Position numbers and translations under genes: made by a program. A stretch of DNA of 64,000 nt from Dermatophilaceae bacterium Sec6.4 (lineage in GTDB: Bacteria; Actinomycetota; Actinomycetes; Actinomycetales; Dermatophilaceae), in the NCBI GenBank assembly GCA_039636865.1, contig CP144172.1, positions 1,860,001-1,924,000 of the forward strand, in the 5' to 3' direction. The notes under the pieces were generated by a model. The model had not been told where the DNA came from. It did not search any database and saw only the letters and a program-made list of their open reading frames with translations. Positions 38,025 to 47,738 of this stretch are shown here, piece after piece. Numbering within the stretch: the first letter of the stretch is position 1; each line of letters starts with the position of its first letter.

Positions 38025-38095
38025 GGTGGCGTGGCCGAGAGGCGAGGCAACGGCCTGCAAAGCCGTCTACACGGGTTCGAATCCCGTCGCCACCT
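38025..38095 (+). tRNA. tRNA-Cys (GCA)
   Basis: Seventy-one bases with acceptor GGTGGCG/CGCCACC, anticodon loop CTGCAAA (anticodon GCA) and T-arm CGGGTTCGAATCCCG. It lies 44 bp after tRNA-Gly and probably shares a transcript. Confidence 0.96.
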
Positions 38096-38152
38096 CTCTT
38101 TCGTATGCGAGGCCCTGGGCCCGTTCTACCGACGCAATGATGCGCGGACCTC

Positions 38153-38174
38153 CTGCAACTGCCAGGAGTTGCAG
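38153..38174 (+). terminator. Possible terminator after tRNA-Cys
   Basis: CTGCAACT and AGTTGCAG form an 8-bp stem with a 6-nt loop 57 bp downstream of the tRNA. No T-run follows, so termination is uncertain. Confidence 0.4.
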
Positions 38175-38287
38175 TCCGGATCCACGCAGAGTCCGGCGGC
38201 TCAGCTGCACGATGCGCATTCTGGGTGCTGCGGGCTCGGTATGTGACGCTGACGCGGGTATCGGTTGCGTGAGGTGAAGGAGGCAAA

Positions 38288-39133
38288 ATGAAGGCTCTGG
38301 TCTTGGGTGGCGGCGGAGTCGCTGGAATCGCCTGGGAGCTCGGGGTGTTGTTGGGTGTCGGAGACGCCCAACCCGACGTCGTGTCGGCAATCTTGGAAGC
38401 TGAGCTGGTGATCGGCACCTCGGCGGGCGCGGCCGTAGCAGCGCAGATCACCTCCGGGGTGGAACTACAGGAGCTGTACGACGCCCAGTTACGCGCCGAG
38501 ACCGCGGAGATCGAGGTCGACCTCGACACCGAGGTGCTGGCCGCGTCCTACGAGAGTGCGGTGCGGGGCGCCGCGTCCACTCAAGAGGCGCGTCGACGAC
38601 TCGGCGAGCTGGCGTTGACCACGAACACCGTCAGTGAGGCGCAGCGGCGTATTGCGATTGCGGCTCGGTTGCCGTCGGAGGTATGGCCCGAGCGCCGCCT
38701 GACGGTCACAGCGGTGGATACCGCTTCGGGAGATCTGATGACGTTCACCTCGGCCTCGGGGGTGGCGCTGACCGACGCTGTAGCTGCCAGTTGCTCGGTA
38801 CCCGGGGTGTGGCCACCGGTGACCATCGGCGCCCGGCGATACATGGATGGTGGTGTGCGATCGAGTACGAACGTGGACCTTGCGGTCGGATGCGATCGGG
38901 TTTTGGTCCTACTACCCAGCCTCCCGGGTGCGCCTTCACTGCTGGGTGATCTGGGTGCGCAGGTGGTGCCGCCACGCGGGGCGGACGTCCTTTTGGTGCG
39001 GGCCAACCTTCGGTCGATGGCGGCTTTTGGCCGCAATGCGTTGTCGCCGGCCACGCGGGCGGCGTCTGCGCGTGCAGGACGTGCGGTGGGAAGGGCGAAG
39101 GCAGCCCAGGTAGCGCAGTTCTGGACCCCCTGA
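38288..39133 (+). CDS. Patatin-like phospholipase
   Basis: A 281-residue patatin-family lipid acyl hydrolase. LVLGGGGVAGIAWELG is the oxyanion Gly-rich strand, GTSAGA (near residue 43) carries the catalytic Ser, and DGG (near 189) the Asp of the dyad. There is no signal peptide. A strong GAAGGAGG precedes ATG 38288. It sits inside the tRNA cluster between tRNA-Cys and the second tRNA-Gly, probably under its own promoter. Confidence 0.9.
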   Translation: MKALVLGGGGVAGIAWELGVLLGVGDAQPDVVSAILEAELVIGTSAGAAVAAQITSGVELQELYDAQLRAETAEIEVDLDTEVLAASYESAVRGAASTQEARRRLGELALTTNTVSEAQRRIAIAARLPSEVWPERRLTVTAVDTASGDLMTFTSASGVALTDAVAASCSVPGVWPPVTIGARRYMDGGVRSSTNVDLAVGCDRVLVLLPSLPGAPSLLGDLGAQVVPPRGADVLLVRANLRSMAAFGRNALSPATRAASARAGRAVGRAKAAQVAQFWTP

Positions 39134-39262
39134 ACTGCTACTGCACCTACCTGTTGCGGGTGCGATACGGCCGGTGCGCGGGGCTCGTTTTGGGAGCTGG
39201 GGGGTACCTCGGCTACAGTTCCGATCGTTGTCCACCCAGACGCGAGTCTGAGTGAATGGCAG

Positions 39263-39335
39263 GCGGACATAGCTCAGTTGGTAGAGCGCAACCTTGCCAA
39301 GGTTGAGGTCGCCGGTTCGAGCCCGGTTGTCCGCT
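39263..39335 (+). tRNA. tRNA-Gly (GCC), second copy
   Basis: Seventy-three bases, identical to the copy at 37908 except in the acceptor stem (GCGGACA/TGTCCGC instead of GCGAACA/TGTTCGC). The anticodon is GCC. The paired changes keep base pairing. Confidence 0.96.
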
Positions 39336-39349
39336 CTTTCCCTTTACCG

Positions 39350-39424
39350 GGGCGATTGGCGCAGCGGTAGCGCACTTCCCTGACACGGAAGGGGTCACTG
39401 GTTCGATCCCAGTATCGCCCACCA
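39350..39424 (+). tRNA. tRNA-Val (GAC)
   Basis: Acceptor GGGCGAT/ATCGCCC, anticodon loop CTGACAC (anticodon GAC), T-arm CTGGTTCGATCCCAG, and an encoded CCA at 39422-39424. It starts 14 bp after tRNA-Gly. It marks the edge between chromosome-like genes and the accessory island. Confidence 0.96.
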
Positions 39425-39434
39425 GCACGAAATA

Positions 39435-39473
39435 GCCCCTGACCAGCGAAGATGCTGGTCAGGGGCCTTGTCT
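39435..39473 (+). terminator. Rho-independent terminator of the tRNA-Gly/tRNA-Val unit
   Basis: A perfect 13-bp stem (GCCCCTGACCAGC) with a 6-nt loop is followed by CTTGTCTTTCT, 10 bp after tRNA-Val. Confidence 0.85.
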
Positions 39474-40060
39474 TTCTCCGCTGTGCATCGGATATGCATC
39501 GGATCGCGGGCCTGTGTTTGGCCCATGGGTGGGCATTCGGCTGGAGGTCATCCGTCGAGCGGGGTAGACCGATTGGGTCTCCAACGACCTACCGTCCCGA
39601 ATCACAGCAGGCGCATCAGCGAGAGCAGGATCAGCGCACACCAGAGCACGACCCGGCCGAGACCGATTGCGCGACAGGAAGCCCCATGACTCCTGCGAGT
39701 TTTACGTCGTCTCAGATGAGCCACCGCTGCCTAGCAGTTGGAGGAATGGGTAACCGCGAGCCAACAGGATGCCTAGCCCAGCGAGGAGAACGTCCAGACT
39801 GTGTGTCGCAATCGACCCAAAAAAGATGGCGGGCAGCGAGGCGACCCCGACGGGGCGTAGAACGTGATCTAGCAACTGGTGCACCTCGACGTTGACGGCG
39901 GCCAGCCAGGCCAGGCGATGACCAGCGGTGATTGCGGATGGCGCTTGGGTGTCTCCAGAAGTAGCGTTTCGACTCTTGCCTCGCGGGCCTCGGTGTTAGT
40001 GCGCACTTATTGCAAAAGATTTCGCTTGAGTCGAGTCGAGGCGTGCATCTCGGTGGATGG
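39474..40060. other. Gene-poor left edge of the accessory island
   Basis: Between the tRNA terminator and the relaxase gene there is no recognisable gene; short frames on both strands look random except for the minus-strand frame at 39702-39884. No integrase, no copy of the tRNA-Val end, and no IS terminus were found. It reads as decayed mobile DNA. Confidence 0.5.
39702..39884 (-). CDS. Small hydrophobic ORF of unknown function
   Basis: Sixty codons from GTG 39884. The middle is hydrophobic (two short Leu/Ile/Gly stretches around residues 15-50), which could span a membrane. There is no ribosome-binding site worth naming, third-base GC is lower than in neighbouring genes, and no family is recognised. 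It may be the remnant of a larger gene. Confidence 0.25.
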   Translation of the reverse strand: MHQLLDHVLRPVGVASLPAIFFGSIATHSLDVLLAGLGILLARGYPFLQLLGSGGSSETT

Positions 40061-43000
40061 TCATCGCCGAGGGCTGATCGGCTTGTCGGTCGCGGTGGCC
40101 GCTACGTGACGTTCCTTCGCTGCCCCTGTTGAGGGCGCGGTGGTGTTCGGTCCGTCGGTGCCGATGGGGACGTCGAGTGTGGCGACCAGCCGGTAGCGCA
40201 GGTCTTGGGCTGGTTGCTGGGCGAGTGGTCGTTCGGCGAGGAGTTGGCGGGTTACGGCGGGCACGTTGTGGCCGTCGTTGTGTGCTTGGTCGAGTAGTTG
40301 TGCGAGGGCGGGCCAGTCGGGCTCGTGGGGTAGGCGTGGGTCGAGTTCTGCTGCCAGGCCTGCCCAACGCTGCGTGGGTGGTTTCAGGGCGGCTTGCTGC
40401 ATGCGTGTTCGCGCGTCGGCGAATCCGTCGAGCTGGGTGCGCGCAGCCTGGTGTCGGTCACGTGCCCAGGTGTCTGCGGCGGGCAGGAGGTCGCGGTGCG
40501 TCTGGGCGGTGCTGAGGTGGAGGCGGGATGCGATCCGCGCGGTGCCGTCGTTCCAGTGGCGGGCTGGTCGGGTGGCCAGGATCTGGGCGGCGGCGGTTCG
40601 GGCGTGGTCGGTGGGCAGGTTGGTCAGGCGTTCGTCGAGGAGGGTGGTAGCGAGGGGGCCGGGGTAGTGCAGTGCTGCCCTGAGTGCGGCCGGGCCACGC
40701 AGGGTGAACATGTCAGCCGGGTCCAGGCCCGCTGGGAGGAGTGCGTGGCCCGGGTCGAGGTTGTGGGGTGCGAGGAGCCAGAAGTCGCGTTCGGCGGCGA
40801 CTTGTCCTGCCAGGTTGGTGTCGTTGTCAGTGGCGACGATCAGCCAGGGGTCGAACCCGGTCATCGCGGGGTCCAGACCCCGCGTGTTTCCGACGCGGGC
40901 GTGCTCTCGGATTGCCGCGAGTTGCTGGGCTTGTTCCTCGGTCAGGGACGTGCCCAGCGGTGCTATCCCTACCCGTGCGCCATGGGTGGCGAGGGTGACC
41001 GCAATCGCGTCCATCGGCCCTTCGACTAACACGGGCCGCGCGCCGCGTTCAAACGTGCTGGGCTCGTACAGGTCGGTTCCGGGGATGTACAGCTGCGCGC
41101 CCATCGCGAACAGTGCGGTGGTGGGGCTGTTGAGGTATTTCGGTCCTTTCCGGTCGGCGTCGGTCAGGTCGGGCTGGCGTCGCCCGACAAACCCGAGGAT
41201 CACGTCGGGTCCGGCGAAGGGGACTGTCTCAAAGTCTTCCCAGCCGTGGCGGCGGTGGATGATCGGCAGCACCAGCCGGTCGACGAAGTGATCGCGCACG
41301 CGCCCGGTGGCCTCATTGCGTTTCGCGACCCCGGCGGCGACCATCTCGCCATCGCTGACCCCTCGTGCGCGCAGGTGAGTGGCGAGCCGGTCCCACCCCG
41401 ACGGGGCGTACCCGGGTCGGAAGCGTTCGTCACCGGCCAGGTCCGTGCCGAACCGATCGGCCAGGTGGTGCGCTGCCCAAGAGTTGGGGAACTGTTCGCA
41501 GTAGTAGGCCAGCGTCAGGCTGTTGATCGCAGCGATGCGGTCGGTGCTGACCGGGCTGTCAGCAAAGAGCATCGCGCGGCGGCTCGCCCGTTCGATCTGG
41601 GCATCGGAGACCTCCAACGGACCCAAGGCGTCGCGGCGTAGCTGCGCCAGGAGGATCAACTGATCGAGATCGTCACCGGCGTTGTCGACCTCAACGGGCT
41701 CAGGACGGTTCGATACCGGCGCCCGTCCGTCGTGGTAGGTCGTGGCTGCGTCGTCGGGGAGGGGCACGTGTTCCCACAGGTCCTCGTTCTGCTCGGTGGG
41801 TTCGTTGCGGTATTCGTCGGGGATGGGGTCCATCGCGACTGAGATCTGCCACACCAGCGATTGGCAGGGGTCATCACCAGCCGGCGTGGACTGGAGTGAC
41901 TCGGGACGCAGGAGGTCGTTGATGGGCCAGCCGCGCGCGAGGGCGTTGTCGATGGTGGTGACCAGGGTCGGCCACCAGGGGCTGTCCTGGACCTGCCGGG
42001 CTGAGTCGGGCCCGAGCAGTTCGGGTAGGTGGGGCGCCCAGGGGGTTGAGAGGTGCTGGTCGTTGGTGACCTGTTCGGCGACGGCGGGGGACAGGTGCCC
42101 GGTGATGCGCCACCACAACGCGGCAGCCGGGTGATCGTCGGGCAACACGCCCATGCCGGTGGCTCGGCGCAGCATGGCGGGCGCGTCCAGGCCGCTGCGT
42201 GTCATCGCGGCGAGCCGCTCAGCCAGGATCGGCGCGAACGGATCCCGACTGGTCGCGGGGCAGGTCGCAACGATTTGCCGCCCCCATTCCTGCATCGCTG
42301 GGGCGCGGTCACCGTGAAGACGCGTGTCCAGGCAGCGTTGCCACAACGCGGCCGCCTTTTGGAGCTCCGGGCGTCCGGTGGGGCGCTGGTCGCCCGGTTC
42401 GACGAGCATCGCGGCTCGCCATACGGCGACATCACCCAGGAGCACTTCAGCTGGGCGAGTGCCGCTGCTGGCCCACGACGGGGTCGCTTCACCGGTGGCC
42501 GCGTCCCGGACGGTCGCTGCCAGATCGGTCACGAGTGTCGCGCGTTGGGTGAGGTACGGGCCCCACGTGAGGTCCTCGGCCAGAGAAAGGGGCACTCCGG
42601 GCATCCACGGCAATGGACCCTGGCCTGCTCCGCGCAGGCCGCTGTCATCCAGGCGCCAGTCCAGGACAGCGGCGGTATCACCGGCAGTGTCCAACTCACG
42701 GGACTGCGCGGCCGATTGCAGGTGGACGATCGGATCCCCACCGCAGGCGCCGGTCAGGATCAGGTGCGCGCATAACGCGGGCCATGCGGGTTGCTCAGTG
42801 ACACCAGGGACGACGCGGTCCGCGTCGGCCTCCAAGGCTCGCACTGTGTCGGCGCCGAGGTGCTGTTCGGCGCCGACGTAGAGGGCGTCGAGGTACCGCT
42901 GCGCGGCCTGTCCCAGCAACGTGACTGGGTCGCTGCTGTCGCGCAGCATGGTGGACGCCGACCGGGGAGCAAGATCGCGTGCCAAGACGCTCTCCAGCAG

Positions 43001-46000
43001 GTCTGTCGCGGTGAGCGGATGGGTGGTGTCGGGGCGGATGATGTTGTGCGCGTTCCCGTCGCCGACCACCTGCAGGTACACGTGGTTGGCGTGCCTGCCG
43101 CGGGTCAGCATCGTGTACAGCTGTTGGCGTGACTCCTCCCCGGTGGCCAGGCCGTGCACGGTGTCCACGGACACGCCCTGGGCCGCGTGCACGGTGCTCG
43201 CGTACCCCAACTCGGTAGAGGCCTTTACGTAGTCGGCGGGCAGGGTGATCAACCGGCCGTTGCGGGCGTGCTGCACCCGCACGGTGCCCTCGCAGATACC
43301 AAGGACCGTCCAGCGGTCACCGTTCTTGACCCAGTCAGTCGATGTGGTCCGTAGCCGCCGGTCGTTGGTACGGGTGATGACCAGGTCCCCGATGCTGGCG
43401 TGGTTTCCGTCGGCCAGCCGCACCGTTGGTGCCGAGGCACCGGTGGGGGAGTGGCCCGCCAGGCGGTGGGCGCGGGCGCGTTGGTTCAGGTCGCTGACCA
43501 GGTCCCGGGTGGGTGCCAGCATGATCGAGTCCAGGCCCGTGCCACGGTCGGTTTGCCAGGCGGTGAAGACGTCGTCGGTCATGGTGGCCAGGTCACCGAC
43601 GTGAACCCGCCCGTGGTCCAGGTAGAACCCGAGGGCCTCTGGGCGACCCTGCCGCAGGGCGAGCGAAGCGGCGCCTTCGGCGGGGTCCGCGAAGCGGACC
43701 AGTTCACTCAGGCGGCACGCCCCGTGGGTGGCCTGAATGTCACGCAGCACCCCACCTGCGCCGATCGCGGCCAGTTGTTGGTCATCACCGATCAGCCGGA
43801 CACTGCCCCCACAACCCAGCACAAACCGGACAGCGGTATCCAGGGACAGGGTGTCGGCCATCCCGGCCTCATCAATCACCACCAACGTCGACGGCCCGAT
43901 ATCGGTAACGGCGACCCGCCACCGCCCCAGTGGTGAACCCTCGCTGGACTGGGTTGCACCGCCCGGGGCGTACCACGAACGGGCATGCGGGTCCCACCAG
44001 GCGCCAGCAGTTTTCGCCGCGGCTGTGTCTGCGGCGGGGACGTCCAGCCAGGTCCGCATCGCGGGGTCACGCGTGGTGATCTCGTGGACCAACTTCGCCA
44101 ACGTGTCCGTAGTCGTTGAAGTGGCGCTGGTGGTTGTCGCGTCGGTCGTCGTGGTGCTGGTCGTGGTGGCGTGAGAGGTGGTGATCTGTGCGCGGAGCGC
44201 GGCAGCAGCCGCGGCAGACGGTGCCAACCCCAGGACCTGGCCACCGGCCTCGGTCCAGGCCCCGGCCAACGCCAGCATTGCAGTGGTCTTCCCGGAGCCG
44301 GCCGGCGCGATCCCCAGCTGTACCCGGGCACCAGACGTCGCCATCGCGCGCACCAGGGAGGCCTGCCCGGCGTTCAGCTTTGCGCCGTTCGCGGTGGCTT
44401 CCATCAGCGCCAGGTCGACCGCCAGGTCACTGGCGGCGTGCCCGCCGGTGCGCCCGGCCGCGGCCACCAACCGGCGTTCAGCGGCCAGGATGGTGGTCGA
44501 TGTGAACAGGTCCGCGCCCGCCACCATGTACACACTCGACCCGTCCCGGCGCCGTAGCTCGTTGGGTTCGCTGATGCCCGTCTCGGGGCGCGCCAACGAG
44601 GTCGACATCGGATTGGACAGTGCCCCAGCGACGACCTGCTCCACCAGGCGCGGCATGCGATCCGGGGAGGCACCCGAGGCGCGGACCCGGCGCTGCGCTT
44701 CGGCGCGCACGTGCCAGACCTGCCACGTCGACCGCCGGTGCTCCAGCTGCGAGATGACAGCCTGTGCGGTCGTGTCGACATCCACATCGGCGAAGACGTT
44801 GCGCTGCGTCGAAGGGTGAGAGCCCAGCGTCGCGTGGAGCATCGAGGCGATTCCCGAGTCCCCGCCGAGCACGTCACACGCTTGGGCTCGCCAGGTGGTG
44901 CGTTGCTCGGCCAGGGAACGCGGTTCGTGCTTGGCGTCGCGGGTTTCCAAGGTCGCCTGCTGCGCCAACTGCACTGACTCCACGGGTGTCGGGGGACGAC
45001 CATGGTCGCGGTGAAAGCCGGTGGCGAGCTGGCCACGTCGCTGCTCAATGTCCACGCGTCGGGTGGACCACGCCTGGTTCAGTACGGGGTCGACCCCGAC
45101 AATTTCGCGGATCGGCCGCTTGCGCTGGTCGCCGTTGTTCCGTTCGGCGAACCGCAGCCCTAGGTCCTCGTGCAGGTGGCGTTCGAGGGCGGTGTTGTAC
45201 GTCTCGGACGCGGCCACGGTCGCTTTGAACAGGACCCGGCCATCGATTGCCAACCACTTCCCGCTAGTGGTTGGACTTTGTTCGCGATGGCGACGTGGGT
45301 GTGCAGATCGGGGTCCCCGGCGCGGCTGTCCCGGTGGGTGAACGCCGTCGCGACCAGGCCCTGGACGTCGACCTGGCGGACCCCGTTGGTGCCTTCGCGG
45401 GAGTACAACGCGTGCTGCTCGACGAACGTCAGCGCGTCCTGAACTGCGGCCTGGTGGGCGCGTTCGATCTGCGCCGCGACGGCCGGGTCTGCGATCGCCC
45501 ACAGCGTGGAAACGGACTTGACTGGGCTGAACGTCAGGTCGAACCCGGCGACCGCGGTGGTCTTCGGCCGGGAATATTTCGCGATCGTCGCCGCCACCTC
45601 GCGGGCATCCACCGGATCGCGCCCATGCTCGGCCCTAAAGAATTCTCGGGCGACTTGGGTGCGGACCCGGGCACGTTCCTGCGCGGGGACGGGCCAGTCA
45701 GAAGGCAGACCATCGGCCCGGTTCACCGCCTCCAGGCGGGTGGCGACCTCCAGCCGGTAGGCGGACACATCGGCGGTGTACACCTTGTACGGAACCCCCA
45801 ACCGGGTCACCGCCCGGAAGTCCCGATCGCTCAGTCCTGGGCCTTGTAACTGTTCCCGGCGTTCGTGAGCCAACGGGTGATGGCCCGACCCGAACAACGC
45901 CTGCATCTGATCCGCGGTCACCACGTCACCAGCAGAGAGACCGTCGACCCCGGTCATCCCCGATCCCACCCACACCCCGGGCGACTCGCCCTTCTCGGTG

Positions 46001-46106
46001 TAATACGAAGACAGCCCGGTATGGCCCTTATCGGTGGCGTCCAGGGCAGCGACCTGACGGGTCAGGTAGTCATACCCGACCCCGCCGTCAGCTTGTGGAT
46101 ACTCAT
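40061..46106 (-). pseudogene. MobF-family relaxase-helicase-TOPRIM protein, frameshifted twice
   Basis: About 2,015 codons if two 1-nt deletions are restored. The start is ATG 46106 (MSIHKLTAGSG), then the frame must shift near 46076 to continue YDYLTRQ, and again near 45262 to join HVAIANKV to GKWLAIDG. Domains: TrwC/TraI relaxase (1-330) with Tyr-rich N-terminus and the metal-binding HRDSRAGDPDLHTH motif; superfamily I helicase with Walker A APAGSGKTT near 600; a Thr-rich linker; a C-terminal TOPRIM module with LVEGPMDAIAV near 1,700 and VATDNDTN near 1,760, like primases. It would nick oriT and unwind the plasmid or ICE strand in conjugation, and perhaps prime it. The shifts could be real decay or base-calling errors. 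Confidence 0.85.
45250..45274. repeat. Hairpin at the second relaxase frameshift
   Basis: CCAACCACT and AGTGGTTGG form a perfect 9-bp stem with a 7-nt loop exactly where the reading frame changes. Confidence 0.7.
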
Positions 46107-46252
46107 CGTCACACCCACCCGAAGGCAGGAACGTGACTCCTGGAGGTCGGTGCTTGAAACTGAAATGACCCGGAATGCAAGAGGTGTGTAGGACTCGGCC
46201 TTTGGCATTTCTGGAGGGGGTACGAGGTCGGGCACTGCGCGACAGGGGTGGT

Positions 46253-46269
46253 GACCACTGGAAGTGGTC
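46253..46269. other. Candidate oriT inverted repeat
   Basis: GACCACT-GGA-AGTGGTC lies in the 212-bp gap between the relaxase gene and its divergent small partner, the usual oriT position in MobF systems. The nick site is not identified. Confidence 0.35.
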
Positions 46270-46318
46270 GGCGGTCTTTGGGAATGTGAGCGGTCGACAT
46301 GAGAAGGATGCGCATCCC

Positions 46319-46657
46319 ATGAGCAAACAGACGATCAAACAACAGGCTCGGCGAGCAGCGCTGGATGCACAGTCAGTGCGGCGCGTCGAACGTTCGGAAC
46401 GTGAGCGCAGGCTGAACCGGCTCGCGGTCAAGGTTCTTGTTGCGATCCGCGAACGCGCCCTCGCGGTATCGGATGCTGACCGACGAGCGGGTGAGGCGCT
46501 GACTGAGATGGTCGAAGCTGAGGGGCTCACAGCACGCGACGCATCCCAATGGTGCGGCGGCGAAGTGAGCGCCCGAGAAGTCGCACGGCTACGGCGTATC
46601 GCAACCGCCGCCAGCACGGAGAGCGAGACTCCGCACCCGGAAGATCTCGATACCTGA
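46319..46657 (+). CDS. Small relaxase-associated protein
   Basis: A 112-residue highly charged protein starting at ATG 46319 with GAAGGA upstream. The first half is Arg/Glu-rich and probably a long helix or coiled coil (QQARRAALDAQSVRRVERSE); the second half has a helix-turn-helix-like EGLTARDASQWCGGEVSAREVARL. Similar small genes stand divergent to MobF relaxases in actinobacterial plasmids and islands, so a DNA-binding relaxosome role is likely but inferred. Confidence 0.65.
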   Translation: MSKQTIKQQARRAALDAQSVRRVERSERERRLNRLAVKVLVAIRERALAVSDADRRAGEALTEMVEAEGLTARDASQWCGGEVSAREVARLRRIATAASTESETPHPEDLDT

Positions 46658-47363
46658 ACCCAGTAGGCCGCGACCGACGCCGACGCCGACAGCAGCGTCG
46701 TGATCCCGCGCCTGAGCGAGCGACCGACCCAATCGGGTTGGTGGCATTGTCGGGCACGCGGTGCGACCCGGTGATCATCGCGCTACGACAACGATCGTGA
46801 AGACTCTTGCAAACGCCGGTGGACCGGCACACCCAGCGGGTGGGAAGCACGGGTGTTTTCGAGATAGGGACCGGTAGAAGGTCATGCTGCATCTAGTCCC
46901 GGTTGGGCCGGCCGTGGGTGTGGAACTTCTCCACGTTGCTACAACAATCCACATCGGTAGCAGACGTCTTTGATGCCGATAAGCACCCCTTATTGCGGGT
47001 AACCGTCGGCAGTCAGGAAGCGAGTGGGGTGCCTGCCAGGCCACATCCTGAATGCGCCGGTTCCCCTCGGCCACGATGGGGTTATTCCAACCGGCATCAC
47101 CTCGGGGGAGCGGGGCGTGAAGGTGCCATTGAGGCGTCAGGGGATTGCACCCGGGGTCGGCCCCGGGTGCGACCAAGGAGTCTGGCGGTGGCCGCGCCGT
47201 GAGGGGGTTACGTGTCGCTGAGTCGTTGGTGGCGTGTCCACGCCCGGGCGCCCAATGCGGTCAGGGCGCCGGTACTGACGCTGACCCCGACATCGAGCAC
47301 CATGACTTCCCACAGCACGGGAAGGTCCACGAGCAGGTTCACCACGACCGCGGCACCGAAATC
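46658..47363. other. Gene-poor stretch between relaxosome genes and IS3 element
   Basis: No frame in the first 490 bp looks coding. A strong hairpin lies at 47147-47170, and the last 156 bp are the 3' part of a small hydrophobic frame cut by the insertion sequence. Confidence 0.5.
47147..47170. terminator. GC-rich hairpin, possible terminator
   Basis: GCACCCGGGG and its complement enclose TCGG. It may end leftward transcription from the small hydrophobic frame or rightward reading from the relaxosome side; no T-run follows. Confidence 0.45.
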
Positions 47364-47389
47364 GGGACTGCCCAGAGTTTGGTTGACAC
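47364..47389 (+). repeat. IS3 left terminal inverted repeat
   Basis: Starts GGGACTGCCC and ends TTTGGTTGACAC. It is preceded by the target copy ATC at 47361-47363. Confidence 0.9.
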
Positions 47390-47430
47390 CTGACCTGTGA
47401 GGATTGCTCCTCGCTGGAAGGATGTCTGTC

Positions 47431-47718
47431 ATGCCCAAGCCCTACCCACGAGAGTTCCGCGATGATGTCGTGGCGGTGGCCCGTAAGGGCGATGCGCCGT
47501 TGAATCAGATCGCCAAGGACTTCGGGATCTCTGATAGTTGTTTGGCGAACTGGATGAAGCAGGCCGATGTCGAGGATGGCAACCGTCCCGGCGTCACCGA
47601 GAAGCAGTCCGTTGAGGTGCGCGAGTTGAAGAAGCGCAACCGGTTGCTGGAGCAGGAGAACGAGGTCCTACGCCGCGCAGCGGCGTACTTGTCCCAGGCG
47701 AATTTGCCGGGAAAATAG
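47431..47718 (+). CDS. IS3-family transposase OrfA
   Basis: A 95-residue helix-turn-helix protein (YPREFRDDVVAVARKGDAPLNQIAKDFGIS) with a C-terminal leucine-zipper-like segment (ELKKRNRLLEQENEVLRRA), which binds the IS ends and pairs with OrfB. ATG 47431 follows GGAAGG at good spacing; ATG 47422 would be too close. The stop TAG at 47716 directly follows a slippery run. Confidence 0.93.
   Translation: MPKPYPREFRDDVVAVARKGDAPLNQIAKDFGISDSCLANWMKQADVEDGNRPGVTEKQSVEVRELKKRNRLLEQENEVLRRAAAYLSQANLPGK
47709..47715 (+). promoter_or_regulatory. -1 programmed frameshift site GGGAAAA
   Basis: The heptamer reads CCG GGA AAA TAG in the OrfA frame and fits X XXY YYZ. A -1 slip changes it to GGG AAA ATA and enters the OrfB frame just before the stop, yielding OrfAB. 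GGGAA/TTCCC can also pair around it. Confidence 0.75.
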
Positions 47719-47738
47719 TCTTCCCGCTCGTCCGTGAG

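Noticed and set aside
47208..47363. 3' end of a heavy-metal P-type ATPase
   Set aside because: The hydrophobic end looked similar, but rejoining the flanks of the IS gives only a 63-codon frame with a stop upstream.
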